64,000 nucleotides of DNA from Actinomycetota bacterium (GTDB taxonomy: Bacteria; Actinomycetota; UBA4738; HRBIN12): the NCBI GenBank assembly GCA_035697485.1, contig DASSCU010000058.1, forward strand, positions 58,123-122,122, read 5' to 3'. This document shows positions 1 to 8,898 of this stretch, piece by piece. The position numbers and the translations under genes are program-made. The notes under the pieces are model-generated. The model saw nothing but the letters and a program-made list of their open reading frames with translations. It did not search any database and had not been told where the DNA came from. How positions within the stretch are numbered: position 1 is the first letter of the stretch; each line of letters opens with the position of its first letter.

Positions 1-963
1 CACCACCGTGCGAAGGAACCCCCGCTGGTACGTGCCTACGTACAGCGCGGCCAGCTTCAGGTCGACCATCGGGCCGAAGACGAGGAACGCGAGCTGGGAC
101 GCCGGGCCGAACGCCGTGAACGATGCCGCCACGAAGGCGTCGGACTCCGAGCACAGGGACATCACGAAGGCGAGCGCCATCATCGCGATGAGACTCAACA
201 CGGGAAGGCTCGCCACGCTGTTCACGATCGATTGGGGCACGAAGGTCTGGATCGCGGCGGCCATGGCGGCGCCCATGATCAGGAACCGCGCCATGAACAC
301 GACGTCGCCGGTTAGGTGCCCGAAGAAGCGCCGCCATCGCGGCTCTCGGTCGTCGACCTCGTGGGCCTCGACCCCGCCGGCGCGGGCACGCAGCAGCTCT
401 CCCGAGCGAACCCGGCCCAGGACCCACCCGACCGTCATCGCCACGATGAAACCGAGCGCGAGACGTCCGAGCACCATGATCCAAAGGGTGTCCCGCCCGC
501 GGTAGGCCACGAACGTCGACGCGACGACGACCGGGTTCACGATCGGGGCTGCCAGCATGAACGTGATCGCGGCGCTCGGAGCGAGGCCCTTCGCGGCCAG
601 CCGGCGTGCCACCGGCACCGAGCCACACTCGCAGACGGGGAACGCGACGCCGGCCGCGGCCGCGGCCGGCAGCTGCAGGGCACGCGGGAGCGACGCGATG
701 CGTGCGAACGCGGACGCGGGCACGAGCACCTCGATCGCGGCCGACACGGTCGCACCCAGCAGGATGAACGGCATCGCCTCGACCAGCAGGGAGCCGAACA
801 CGATCAGCAGGTTCCGCAGCCAGGGCAGGCTCGAGGGATCGACGACACGCACGAGCACGGCGACGGCCACGAGCACGGCCGTCACGATCGCGACGGGCGC
901 GCGTGAGCCGTCCCGAGGCGGCGTCCTGGACGACGGTGCACGAGGTCGCGCGTCGACGGCCAT
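1..963 (-). CDS. UPF0718/YraQ-type permease, C-terminal end cut by window edge
   Basis: The 321 codons readable here run off the left edge with no stop. The protein is polytopic, with hydrophobic stretches separated by short loops. It carries the family's Pro-x-Cys-Glu-Cys-Gly motif (VCECGSVPVARR) about 120 residues in, and a later MSLCSESDAFVA segment. UPF0718 (DUF318) proteins are inner-membrane permeases, some linked to metal or small-molecule export, but the substrate here is not visible. The ATG (963-961) shares one base with the TGA of the gene at 963-2318 (TGATG), so translation is probably coupled and the two form an operon. The function beyond 'permease' is inferred from the family. 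Confidence 0.85.
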   Translation of the reverse strand, partial: MAVDARPRAPSSRTPPRDGSRAPVAIVTAVLVAVAVLVRVVDPSSLPWLRNLLIVFGSLLVEAMPFILLGATVSAAIEVLVPASAFARIASLPRALQLPAAAAAGVAFPVCECGSVPVARRLAAKGLAPSAAITFMLAAPIVNPVVVASTFVAYRGRDTLWIMVLGRLALGFIVAMTVGWVLGRVRSGELLRARAGGVEAHEVDDREPRWRRFFGHLTGDVVFMARFLIMGAAMAAAIQTFVPQSIVNSVASLPVLSLIAMMALAFVMSLCSESDAFVAASFTAFGPASQLAFLVFGPMVDLKLAALYVGTYQRGFLRTVV

Positions 964-2318
964 CAGCAGTACCTCGAGAAGGCGACGGCGAACGACGGGT
1001 ACACGTCGTCGAAGAGCGGTCGGCCGGCGTCGTCGACGAGCGCGCCCATCGAATCCGCGACCTGTTGCCCGGTGAGTGAGCGGTCCACGAGCACGTCTCG
1101 GTCGAGGAAGATCCCGTCCGCGGCGACCTCGGCCACGACCGGGGCGCCGAGTGCCGCCTCGACGTCGTCGGCGAGGCCGGGGGCATCCTCGCCCTGGCCA
1201 CCGCCGGCGAGGGTTCCGGTGGCGGTGACGACGAACGTCGCGTGAGGGACGAGGCGCCGGACCGTCGACACGACCCGTGCCGTCGCCGTGTCGACCCGGT
1301 CGACTCCGCCGTCGAGCACGATGCCCAGCACGTCGGTCACGCGATCGCTGCCGAGCTCCTCGGAGGTGGTGATCGACCGGGCGACCGTCGCGGCGCGCCC
1401 CGGGTCGTCGAGGCGCATCATCGTGTCGTCGTCGGCGGCGTCGAGGTACCACCCGTTGCCCACGATGCCCCGGTCGGCGGGGTTCGAGATGATGGCGGCG
1501 ACCCGAGCACGCCCGCCCGAGTCGTGGTCGAGGTCGTCGGCGAGCGTGGCGATCACCGAGCCCGACCCGGGCGCCGACCATGCGACCGCGACCCCACCGT
1601 CGTCCTCACGGACGACGGTGCCGGTGATGCCATGGCTCGAGGGTCGTCCGCCGGTGCCGATCGTGGTGAGCGTGGCGGCGGGGTCGAGCGGAAGGGAGCC
1701 GGTGGTGCCCGTGAGCGTCCCCGCGCCCGTACGGAGGGCTCGGCCCAGGAACGGCCACGCCGCTTGATCCCGCTCGAGGTTGGTGGTGCCGATGCCCTTC
1801 CACGCGATGATCACGACGAGCGCGGGTGCGGCGCTCCCCTCGGCCGCGACCCCGTCGATGGCCGCACCGGTCCGGACCTCGGGGTGCGCCCGCCGGAACC
1901 CGGTGATCTCCTCGAGGGTCGGCGCGATCGTGTCCAGCCCGCTGCCCGGCGGCAGGTCGCCCGGTCGAACGCCGGCACCGAGGAACACGATCGGCACCCG
2001 GGTGTCGGGCAGGCCCGAGACGCCGTCACTCTCCTCGGTCCCGGGCCAGGGCACCCTCGCCCCCCGCTGGACCTGCGTCGAGACGACATCGAGCCCTGCG
2101 GTGGCCGCCATCACGTCGGGGGAGCGTCCTTCACGGAATCCGGCCGCGACCTCGCGACGCAGACCCTGGGGGAGGGGGCAGAACGGCACCGAGGCCTGCG
2201 CATCCGCCTCGCTCGCGTCGCAGCTGCTCCCGACGCACAGGACGCGGAGGACCACCGCCGGAGCTCCAACGAGCGCCAGCATCAGCAACAGTGACGAGAG
2301 CCGACGACCGATCAGCAC
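963..2318 (-). CDS. Degenerate alkaline-phosphatase-superfamily protein (secreted pseudoenzyme)
   Basis: 451 residues, with an N-terminal hydrophobic signal or anchor (residues 5-28) and then two cysteines (C33, C47). It shares the layout of the intact paralogue at 2431-4083: a VPIVFLGAG..IAPT block (about residues 108-135) comes before the TIGTG..P..HGI block (about 215). The metal and nucleophile positions are lost. The VWD aspartate is replaced (AWKG), the SPxNT nucleophile block reads LPLDPAAT, ADHG reads ATGT, and the N-terminal GLxH histidine is missing. The last residue is Cys. I infer a non-catalytic paralogue. The GTG start is set by a TAGCGT box six bases upstream (leaderless). It is divergent from the intact enzyme and overlaps the permease by one base. 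Confidence 0.75.
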   Translation of the reverse strand: MLIGRRLSSLLLMLALVGAPAVVLRVLCVGSSCDASEADAQASVPFCPLPQGLRREVAAGFREGRSPDVMAATAGLDVVSTQVQRGARVPWPGTEESDGVSGLPDTRVPIVFLGAGVRPGDLPPGSGLDTIAPTLEEITGFRRAHPEVRTGAAIDGVAAEGSAAPALVVIIAWKGIGTTNLERDQAAWPFLGRALRTGAGTLTGTTGSLPLDPAATLTTIGTGGRPSSHGITGTVVREDDGGVAVAWSAPGSGSVIATLADDLDHDSGGRARVAAIISNPADRGIVGNGWYLDAADDDTMMRLDDPGRAATVARSITTSEELGSDRVTDVLGIVLDGGVDRVDTATARVVSTVRRLVPHATFVVTATGTLAGGGQGEDAPGLADDVEAALGAPVVAEVAADGIFLDRDVLVDRSLTGQQVADSMGALVDDAGRPLFDDVYPSFAVAFSRYC

Positions 2319-2324
2319 GCATCC

Positions 2325-2330
2325 ACGCTA
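2325..2330 (-). promoter_or_regulatory. Leaderless -10 box TAGCGT
   Basis: On the minus strand TAGCGT ends six bases before the GTG at 2318, so transcription would begin at or next to the start codon. This supports the GTG start. Confidence 0.6.
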
Positions 2331-2430
2331 CCGCCTGGGACCGGGGCCTCCGCACGGGCTCGGACCCGTCACAGACTCTCCACGCGCCCAGGTTGTCGTG
2401 CCCGACCGGGGTCGTGTTCCCTATGCCGAC

Positions 2431-4083
2431 ATGTCCGTCCGCAGACCGCTCGTTCCCCTCTCGCTCGCAGCCGTGCTGGTCGCACTGGTGCTCGTCCGTC
2501 CCGTCCCGGATGCACGAGCCCGGTCGGGACAACGCGATCTCGTGGCGGCCGCCTGCTCGCTGCCGCACGACCAGCTGGTGCGCATCTGGCGGGGGTGGCG
2601 ACCCGACCGGGGCGCGCAGCTCAGCTTCGTGCCGAAGGAGCCGAACTTCGTCGGTTCCGGTCTGCCGCACGTCGGGCCTTGGGACTATATCCAGACGGTG
2701 CCGATGCTCTGGTACGGCCCGGGCTTCGTGCGCGAGCAGGGCGAGGTCGATCGACCCGTCACCGTGGCGGGGATCGCGCCGACGACGGCGGAGCTCATGA
2801 AGTTCGACGGCTTCCGGGCGCCGGACGGCCAGCCGATGAGCGAGGCGTTGCTTCCCGAGTCCGAGCGCGGGATCCCGAAGTTGCTGGTCACGATGGTGTG
2901 GGACGCGGGCGGCATCAACGTGCTCGAGGAGCATCCGGGCGCGTGGCCGTTCACGAAGTCGCTGATCCCGAAGGGCACCTGGTACACGGACGCGACCGTG
3001 GGGTCGTCGCCGACGAGCACCGCGCAGATCCACGCGACGATCGGTACGGGGGCTTACCCGCGCCACCACGGCATCGTCGGGCACAACATGCTCGTCGCCG
3101 GACGGATCACCGGTCCCTGGAACCAGGGCCCGACGTTCTTCATCGAGCCAACGTTCGCCGATGTGTACGACCGCGCCATGGGCAACGAGCCGCTCGCCGG
3201 CATCGTCGGCACGGTCGACATCCACTTCGGCATGCTCGGGCACGGGTCGTTCTTCTCGGGCGGCGACCGCGACCTCGCGCTCACCCGGTCGGTGATCGGC
3301 GGGGAGACACTTACCGACGAGGGCTTCGAGTGGAACCTGCCCGAGCGCGAGGCCGCCTACTACGAGCTGGCCGGCTACGCGAACGACGTGGGTGGGTTCG
3401 AGCAGGACAAGGAGGCTCTCGACCAGGCCGACGGGCAGCTCGACGGGAAGTGGCGCGACAACGACATCGACGAGCTGCTGCAGGGCTTCGACACGCCCGC
3501 CCGAACCCCGTACCAACAGCGAGTGGTGGAGCAGGTGATCCGGCGCGAGGGCTTCGGGGTCGACGACGTGCCCGACCTGCTGTACCTGAACTTCAAGGAG
3601 ATCGACTACGTCAGCCACGTGTGGTCGATGAACTCCCCCGAGATGCGAGACGCCGTCGTCGCACAAGACGCGGCGATGAAGGATCTCGTCACGTTCCTGA
3701 ACCGCGAGGTGGGTACGGGCGAGTGGGCGATGGTACTGACGGCCGATCACGCCTCGATGCCCGACCCCGCCGCGAGCGGGGGCTATCAGATCTCCACCGG
3801 TCCGATGCAGGAGATGATCAATGAACGCTTCGGGTCCTCCGGCGGCCCGGAGATCGTCGATCTGATGCAGCCCACGCAGACGTTCCTGAACCTCGCGGAG
3901 CTCGAGGCCAACGGGCACACGGTCGACGACGTGGCGCGGTTCATGATGACGTTCACACAGTCGCAGACCGCGGGCGGCGGCGTCGTGCCGAACCCCGGCG
4001 AGGAGAACGACGAGGTGATGCAGGCGGCGTTCCCGTCGGCATTGATGTCGGGCCTCCCGTGCCTTCCCGAGGCCTCGCGTTGA
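2431..4083 (+). CDS. Secreted alkaline-phosphatase-superfamily hydrolase with permuted domain order
   Basis: 550 residues with a signal peptide (about 1-31). The order of motifs is unusual. GLPHVGPWDY (H80), VPMLWYGPG and IAPT (about 115) come first. These normally close PafA-like enzymes. Then follow VWD (D158), SSPTST..HATIGTG (candidate nucleophile T197), D392-x3-H396 and ADH (D439, H440). All metal ligands and the nucleophile are therefore present, so a zinc-dependent phosphomono- or diesterase outside the membrane is likely. The substrate is unknown. C42 and C544 lie near the two ends. ATG 2431 gives the signal peptide; the open frame extends upstream without coding character. Paralogues lie at 37379-39076 and 39110-40822, and a degenerate one is divergent at 963-2318. 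Confidence 0.85.
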   Translation: MSVRRPLVPLSLAAVLVALVLVRPVPDARARSGQRDLVAAACSLPHDQLVRIWRGWRPDRGAQLSFVPKEPNFVGSGLPHVGPWDYIQTVPMLWYGPGFVREQGEVDRPVTVAGIAPTTAELMKFDGFRAPDGQPMSEALLPESERGIPKLLVTMVWDAGGINVLEEHPGAWPFTKSLIPKGTWYTDATVGSSPTSTAQIHATIGTGAYPRHHGIVGHNMLVAGRITGPWNQGPTFFIEPTFADVYDRAMGNEPLAGIVGTVDIHFGMLGHGSFFSGGDRDLALTRSVIGGETLTDEGFEWNLPEREAAYYELAGYANDVGGFEQDKEALDQADGQLDGKWRDNDIDELLQGFDTPARTPYQQRVVEQVIRREGFGVDDVPDLLYLNFKEIDYVSHVWSMNSPEMRDAVVAQDAAMKDLVTFLNREVGTGEWAMVLTADHASMPDPAASGGYQISTGPMQEMINERFGSSGGPEIVDLMQPTQTFLNLAELEANGHTVDDVARFMMTFTQSQTAGGGVVPNPGEENDEVMQAAFPSALMSGLPCLPEASR

Positions 4084-4206
4084 CACGCGCGGCCTTCCGG
4101 GCGCGAGGGTGCGGCTCGTCTATCCTGTGGCGGTCCCCATGACCTTGGCGGGGTCCGGGCTGCCCGCACGACACCCTCCCCCACGAACTGAGAAGGGATC
4201 CGCTCC

Positions 4207-7200
4207 ATGGCTGCGACCGACACCGTGAGGGCACCGGCGGGCGAACCGCCCCTGCCCGGCTCGAGCCCCGGCTCGGGCCCGCGCTGGCTCGGGTCGTGGT
4301 GGATGGTCGGCGGGTTCGCCCTGCTGATGCTGTTGGTGCTCGGTTGGAAGTTCCTGGCCGACCCCAGCCTGTCGGCGCCGACGCGGGACCCCGCCTGGTA
4401 CACGTGGCGCGCCCAGGTGATCCTCGAGGCCGACCCTGTGCGGGTCGCCGAGGAGTGGGGACCGAACGGGCTGTTCGCCGGCGGGTACCGCGTGACCGTG
4501 CCGCTCGCCGGCGCGCTGCTGCAGCAGGTCGTCGGCATCGATCGGTACACCTTCAGTGCCTATCTGATGATCGGCATCCCGATCCTCACTGGGCTCGCGC
4601 TCGGGGCCGCGCTGTTGCGGAGCCGTCGCGATCCGCTCGTGGTGCTGACAACGCTGCTGGCCACGGTCGCCCTGTTCCTGACGACGCCCTACGTCGGGTA
4701 CCTCGACAACATCACGGTGCTGTTCTTGCTGGCGCTGATGATCCCGTTCGTCCACGAGGCCCGCACCTCGTGGGGGGCGAGGACGGCGTTGTTCCTGGTC
4801 GGCATCGCGGCCGCGTTCACGCATCCGACGACGTGCGTGATCTTCGGCGCCGTGCTGATGGCGGTGTTCGGCCTCCACTTCCTGACGAGCCGCTTCTCGC
4901 TGGGGGCCGCGCTCCGGGCCGACGCTCCCATGCTGATGTCGGTCGGTTTCGGCATGATCGCCGGCCTCGCGATGTGGGTCGTCGGCATCTGGGGGAAACC
5001 GGCGAGCCTCGCGGAGGCGGCGCTGCCCCCGCCCTACAGCGCGGAGTTCTTCACGGAACGGCTCGTGGAATGGGTGAACTCGCTGCAGCCGCTCGTGATC
5101 GTGCCGTTCATCGCGATCGCGATCGTCTCGACGATCCTGCTCTCACGTCGCACGCGCGAGCCGGCGCGCACCGAGGACCAGGTGTCGATCTGGTGGCTGG
5201 TCGCGTTCGCCGGCGCCGCGTCGGTGGTCACGGGCGCGGCGCTCCCGTATTACCGGTTCATGAACGCGTCGGCAGCCCCGATGGCGCTGGTGGGTTTAGG
5301 CGCGTTCGTCGCGATCCGCTGGCTGCTCCGCGGCCGCCACGGCGCGGTCCTCGTCGCCGGCGCGATGGGTTCGGTCCTCGTCGTCGCCTCGTTGGCGTAC
5401 GTGCTCTACGACGGCGTCGAGAACCGCTGGGTCAGCGAGACGAACCAGTGGGCGAACCAACAGGTCCGCACCTCGCTCGCCGCCGTGAACGAGGTCGTCG
5501 AAGCGGCCGGAGAGCGGGCGAACGTGCTCGTCGTGAACTACGGCGACACCGACGACCCTGCCACCGAGACGAATACCGCCTACGGGTGGGCGAAGACGTA
5601 CTCGAACGTGTTCCGCACCGGGCTGCCGGGCGAGGCGATCGAGCGATCGGTCACGTATCTCGGCACCCTCGAGAACTTCCTCGCGGGCGAGCGCACGACC
5701 TCGACGGCGGGCAGCGAGGGGTACACCGACGCGGCCACCGCCCATTGGTGCGAGGCGTTCGGCGGCGAGGCGAACCTGTGTGATCCCGACGGGAAGCAGG
5801 CCGACGACTTCCAGCCGCGGTTCGAGGAGTTCTCCGAGCCGCCGGTCGTGTTCCTGATCGGGCAGTACTACGGGGGCCTGTGCAACGGCGTCGAAAAGTG
5901 CCCGGCCGACGTCGAGCAGCAGAACCTCGAGGCGGTGACGTCCCAGGGTGTCGAGGTAGGGCCCGACGTGTACGTGATCGAGGGCGAAGGCCTGTGGTCG
6001 CCGTCCGCCGATGTGGCCGAGCGCGCGCAGGCCGCCGCGGCCGATGAGGCCGCGAAGTTCGAGGCGCACCCGGGGCCGCTCGAGAACCTGCCGCAGAACC
6101 TGCTCGTGATCGCGTTGCTCGGCGTGCTCCTGATCGTGCCCGGCTGGCTCGCGTCGAACTGGCTCGGCATCCGCACCACCGTCGATCGCATCGCGTTGAT
6201 CCCCGGCATATCGGTCGTGCTCGTCCTGCTCGCCGGCATCGCCGTGCTCGCGGTGTGGCGCGGCCCGCTCAGCGTGTCGAAGGGCTGGACGGTCGTCGCA
6301 CTCGCGATCGGCATCGGCGCCGCCCTGCGGGTGGCCGACGCCTGGCTGCGCAAGCCCCTCGAGGCGTTCGGCGGTTTCTTCAACGCGATGTTCGCGGTCT
6401 TCTCGAACCGCGACTTCTCGGTGCTGATGGGCGTGCAGTTCCTCGCTCAGGCGGGGCAGGGCGTGGTGCAGGGCGCGATCGCGAAGTCGCTCGCGTTCGG
6501 CGGGCAGGAAGGCTTCGACGTGCAGAACCTGCCGTCGGCCGACTACCTGCTGACGGTGGTGCTCGCGCTCTATGTGCCGTACACGCTGATCTCGCCGTTC
6601 ATCGGCGTGTTCATCGACCGCTTCCCACGCCGGCGCGTCGTGTGGTGGTCCGACGTGGTCACGGCCGTCGTGGTCGTCGTCGTGTCGCTCGCGGTGCTCG
6701 TGCCGCTCGGCTCCGACACCACCGAGGGCGAGGCCTTCGCGACCGGGGCGTTGATCCTCGGATTGCTTGCCGTGCAGGCGTGTGTCCGGATCGCCCTGGC
6801 CGTGAAGTCGGCCGCGATGCCCGACGTGCTCTCGGGGAAGGACCTGCTGCAGGGAAACGGCCTCTCCCAGGCTGGCGGCGCCCTCGCGCAGATCTTCGGC
6901 ATCGTGTTCGGCGGCGCGCTCGCCGGGTTCGTGCCGCCGTTCGTGCCCGTCGTCGTCGGGGCCGTCGTGCTGCTGGTCGGCGCGTTCGTCGCGAAGCACC
7001 TGCGCCATGCCGAGCTGCGACCGCACGAGACGACGTTCGCCCAGGAGGCCTCACAGGTCGTGCGGAACATCGTGGCCGGCTTGAAGGAGGTCGCGAGCCG
7101 TGCGCCCGCGGCGCTGGGGCTCTCGTCGTTCCAGATGCTCCGCTACCAGTTCTGGGGCTTCGGCCTGTTCGTGTTCGGCCTCCACGCGAAGAACCTCGTG

Positions 7201-7737
7201 GCGGGCGGCGATTCCGACACTCTCGCGTTGGTCCTCTCGGGCCTGGGTGGTCTCGTCGGCGGTGCGCTCGGCATGGTCGTGGCGCAGAAGTACAAGGACC
7301 GGGTGCCGCCGGTGCGCCTGCTGCTGATGTCGATGGTGTTGCTCGGCGTCGGCACGATCGTGGGTGGGCTGTTCGTCTCCGTGGCGGGCTTCGCCGCGAT
7401 GCTGTTCATCGGCTTCTTCTCGTTCTTCGTCGGGAAGATCTCGGCCGACACGATCATGCAGCAGACGATGCCCGACGACTTCCGCGGCCGGGCGTTCGCG
7501 CTGTTCGACATCGCCTACAACCTCGGCTACATCGTGCCGGCGGTGATCCTCTTCCTGCTCTGGACGGAGGACAGCGAGGCCACCACGCGTTCGATCCTGC
7601 TCGTCTCGGGCATCGTCTTCCTCGGCCTGACCGCACTCGTCGTGGCATGGGCGCGACGCATCCGCGATCAGTTCGCCCCGCAGGACGACCTGATCGAGAT
7701 CGACGGCGAGCCCGTCGTGCCGGCCGAGGTCGACTGA
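4207..7737 (+). CDS. Polytopic membrane protein fused to a C-terminal MFS transporter domain
   Basis: 1176 residues. Residues 28-400 hold about ten membrane segments with a glycosyltransferase-C-like look, including a short charged segment after TM1 (TRDPAWYTWRAQ). Residues 400-620 form a large soluble domain with several cysteines, probably outside the cell. More membrane segments follow (630-710). From about 730 a complete MFS fold begins, with a motif-A loop GVFIDRFPRRR (about 800). A Shine-Dalgarno stretch (gagaaggga) lies eight bases before ATG 4207. Fusion of such a domain with an MFS carrier is rare as far as I know. A lipid-linked sugar or envelope precursor role is conceivable but unproven. 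The first half is assigned only from its appearance; the MFS half is secure. Confidence 0.8.
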   Translation: MAATDTVRAPAGEPPLPGSSPGSGPRWLGSWWMVGGFALLMLLVLGWKFLADPSLSAPTRDPAWYTWRAQVILEADPVRVAEEWGPNGLFAGGYRVTVPLAGALLQQVVGIDRYTFSAYLMIGIPILTGLALGAALLRSRRDPLVVLTTLLATVALFLTTPYVGYLDNITVLFLLALMIPFVHEARTSWGARTALFLVGIAAAFTHPTTCVIFGAVLMAVFGLHFLTSRFSLGAALRADAPMLMSVGFGMIAGLAMWVVGIWGKPASLAEAALPPPYSAEFFTERLVEWVNSLQPLVIVPFIAIAIVSTILLSRRTREPARTEDQVSIWWLVAFAGAASVVTGAALPYYRFMNASAAPMALVGLGAFVAIRWLLRGRHGAVLVAGAMGSVLVVASLAYVLYDGVENRWVSETNQWANQQVRTSLAAVNEVVEAAGERANVLVVNYGDTDDPATETNTAYGWAKTYSNVFRTGLPGEAIERSVTYLGTLENFLAGERTTSTAGSEGYTDAATAHWCEAFGGEANLCDPDGKQADDFQPRFEEFSEPPVVFLIGQYYGGLCNGVEKCPADVEQQNLEAVTSQGVEVGPDVYVIEGEGLWSPSADVAERAQAAAADEAAKFEAHPGPLENLPQNLLVIALLGVLLIVPGWLASNWLGIRTTVDRIALIPGISVVLVLLAGIAVLAVWRGPLSVSKGWTVVALAIGIGAALRVADAWLRKPLEAFGGFFNAMFAVFSNRDFSVLMGVQFLAQAGQGVVQGAIAKSLAFGGQEGFDVQNLPSADYLLTVVLALYVPYTLISPFIGVFIDRFPRRRVVWWSDVVTAVVVVVVSLAVLVPLGSDTTEGEAFATGALILGLLAVQACVRIALAVKSAAMPDVLSGKDLLQGNGLSQAGGALAQIFGIVFGGALAGFVPPFVPVVVGAVVLLVGAFVAKHLRHAELRPHETTFAQEASQVVRNIVAGLKEVASRAPAALGLSSFQMLRYQFWGFGLFVFGLHAKNLVAGGDSDTLALVLSGLGGLVGGALGMVVAQKYKDRVPPVRLLLMSMVLLGVGTIVGGLFVSVAGFAAMLFIGFFSFFVGKISADTIMQQTMPDDFRGRAFALFDIAYNLGYIVPAVILFLLWTEDSEATTRSILLVSGIVFLGLTALVVAWARRIRDQFAPQDDLIEIDGEPVVPAEVD

Positions 7738-7741
7738 GGCG

Positions 7742-8059
7742 TCAGGCGCTCGGCTCGATGTCGCGCTGATACGACGGGAAGTACCTGGGGATCTGCCCGA
7801 GGGCGAACGCGCCGAGGATCTGCTCCTTGGGCTCGCGGGTGAGCAGGAACCGGAACGACGCCTCGACCAACGCCTCCGGCGTGCGGTAGCCGGCGCCGAA
7901 CCGTTCCCATTCCGCGCGCGACATCGTCACGTCGTGCTCGGTCGTCGAACCGTCGGCGTCGATGAGCCGCACACGGAATCGCGAGAGCACGTTCTCGACA
8001 TCGCTGCGCGCGATGTCGATGACCGTTGCGTCGGTCGCATCAGTTGCGTCGTCGTGCAT
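7742..8059 (-). CDS. Conserved hypothetical small protein
   Basis: 105 residues, no signal peptide or membrane segment. The N-terminal half reads like a small beta-rich domain (FRVRLIDADGSTTEHDVTMS). The C-terminal half is helical (EALVEASFRFLLTREPKEQIL) and ends in a conserved-looking FALGQIPRYFPSY. I do not recognise a named family with certainty. The coding frame has strong third-position GC. Three starts are possible; ATG 8059 is preferred because the upstream ATG (8071) overlaps the minus-strand TACGAT box at 8070-8075. It converges on the large fusion gene, four bases from its stop, and is divergent from the hydrolase at 8110. Confidence 0.65.
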   Translation of the reverse strand: MHDDATDATDATVIDIARSDVENVLSRFRVRLIDADGSTTEHDVTMSRAEWERFGAGYRTPEALVEASFRFLLTREPKEQILGAFALGQIPRYFPSYQRDIEPSA

Positions 8060-8069
8060 CGTGAGGGGC

Positions 8070-8079
8070 ATCGTACCCT
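8070..8079. promoter_or_regulatory. Overlapping bidirectional -10 boxes (ATCGTACCCT)
   Basis: Plus-strand TACCCT (8074-8079) and minus-strand TACGAT (8075-8070) share the central TA. They face the genes at 8110 and 8059. The arrangement fits one site firing in both directions. Confidence 0.5.
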
Positions 8080-8109
8080 CGGGTGCCATGCTTGAGGGAA
8101 CCGCGGTCC

Positions 8110-8898
8110 ATGCCTGAGTTGCAGACAGGCGACGCCACGATCCACGTCGAGATCGAGGGCTCGGGCGACCCCGTCACCGTGTTCGCGCATGGGTTGACCA
8201 ACTCCTGTATGGAGCTCGCCGCGTTCACGCCGATGGCGCCGGGCACGAAGGTGCGGTTCTGCTTCCGGGGGCACGGGCATTCGAGCACGCCCGAGGCCGG
8301 GGCCTATCGGTACGCGGACTTCGCCCGCGATCTCGACGCCGTCGCTCGCGAGACCGGTGCGACCCGCGCGGTCGGCACCTCGCTCGGGGCCGGCACCCTC
8401 GCGCACCTGCTCGAGCGCGAGCCCGACCGGTTCGAGCGGTTGGTGTTCCTGCTGCCCTCGGCGCTCGAGGGCTCGATCGGAACGACGCCCTTGTTCGAGC
8501 GCACCGCCGAGATCCTCGAGACGCTCCCCCGTGAGGAGGCGATCGAGGCGATCCTGCAGGAATCTGGGCGCGCCCGGAACTACGAGACGCAGCCCGGCCT
8601 GCGCGAGTTCGACCTCCTGCTTTGGCAGGACATGAACCCGGTCGGCGTCGCGCGAGCGATCCGGGAGGTCGTGCGTGACGCCGCCATCTCCGACGTCTCG
8701 GTGCTGGCCGCGGTGCGCGCGCCCGCGCTCGTGATCGGCCGTGAGGGCGATTCGATCCACCCCGCCTCCGTGGCACGCGGGCTCGCCGAGGTGATGCCGC
8801 ACGCGGAGGCGATCGTGCTGGAGTCCGAGGACGATCTGCTCGCGTCGGTCCCCGCGCTCGTGGACCGGGTACGTGGGTTCCTCGAGGGTGAGGCGTGA
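8110..8898 (+). CDS. Alpha/beta-hydrolase-fold protein, catalytic His apparently missing
   Basis: 262 residues. It has the HG oxyanion strand (VFAHGLTNS), a nucleophile elbow GTSLGAG (about residue 91), and an acid-bearing strand (IGREGDSIHP, about 210). At the place where family members carry the catalytic histidine, the sequence reads VLESEDDLLASVPALVD, with no His. The enzyme may therefore use another residue or be inactive. ATG 8110 has a GAGGGA stretch about nine bases upstream and lies some 24 bases after the predicted transcription start. The stop overlaps the next start as GTGA, so it is co-transcribed with the DMT exporter. Confidence 0.75.
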   Translation: MPELQTGDATIHVEIEGSGDPVTVFAHGLTNSCMELAAFTPMAPGTKVRFCFRGHGHSSTPEAGAYRYADFARDLDAVARETGATRAVGTSLGAGTLAHLLEREPDRFERLVFLLPSALEGSIGTTPLFERTAEILETLPREEAIEAILQESGRARNYETQPGLREFDLLLWQDMNPVGVARAIREVVRDAAISDVSVLAAVRAPALVIGREGDSIHPASVARGLAEVMPHAEAIVLESEDDLLASVPALVDRVRGFLEGEA

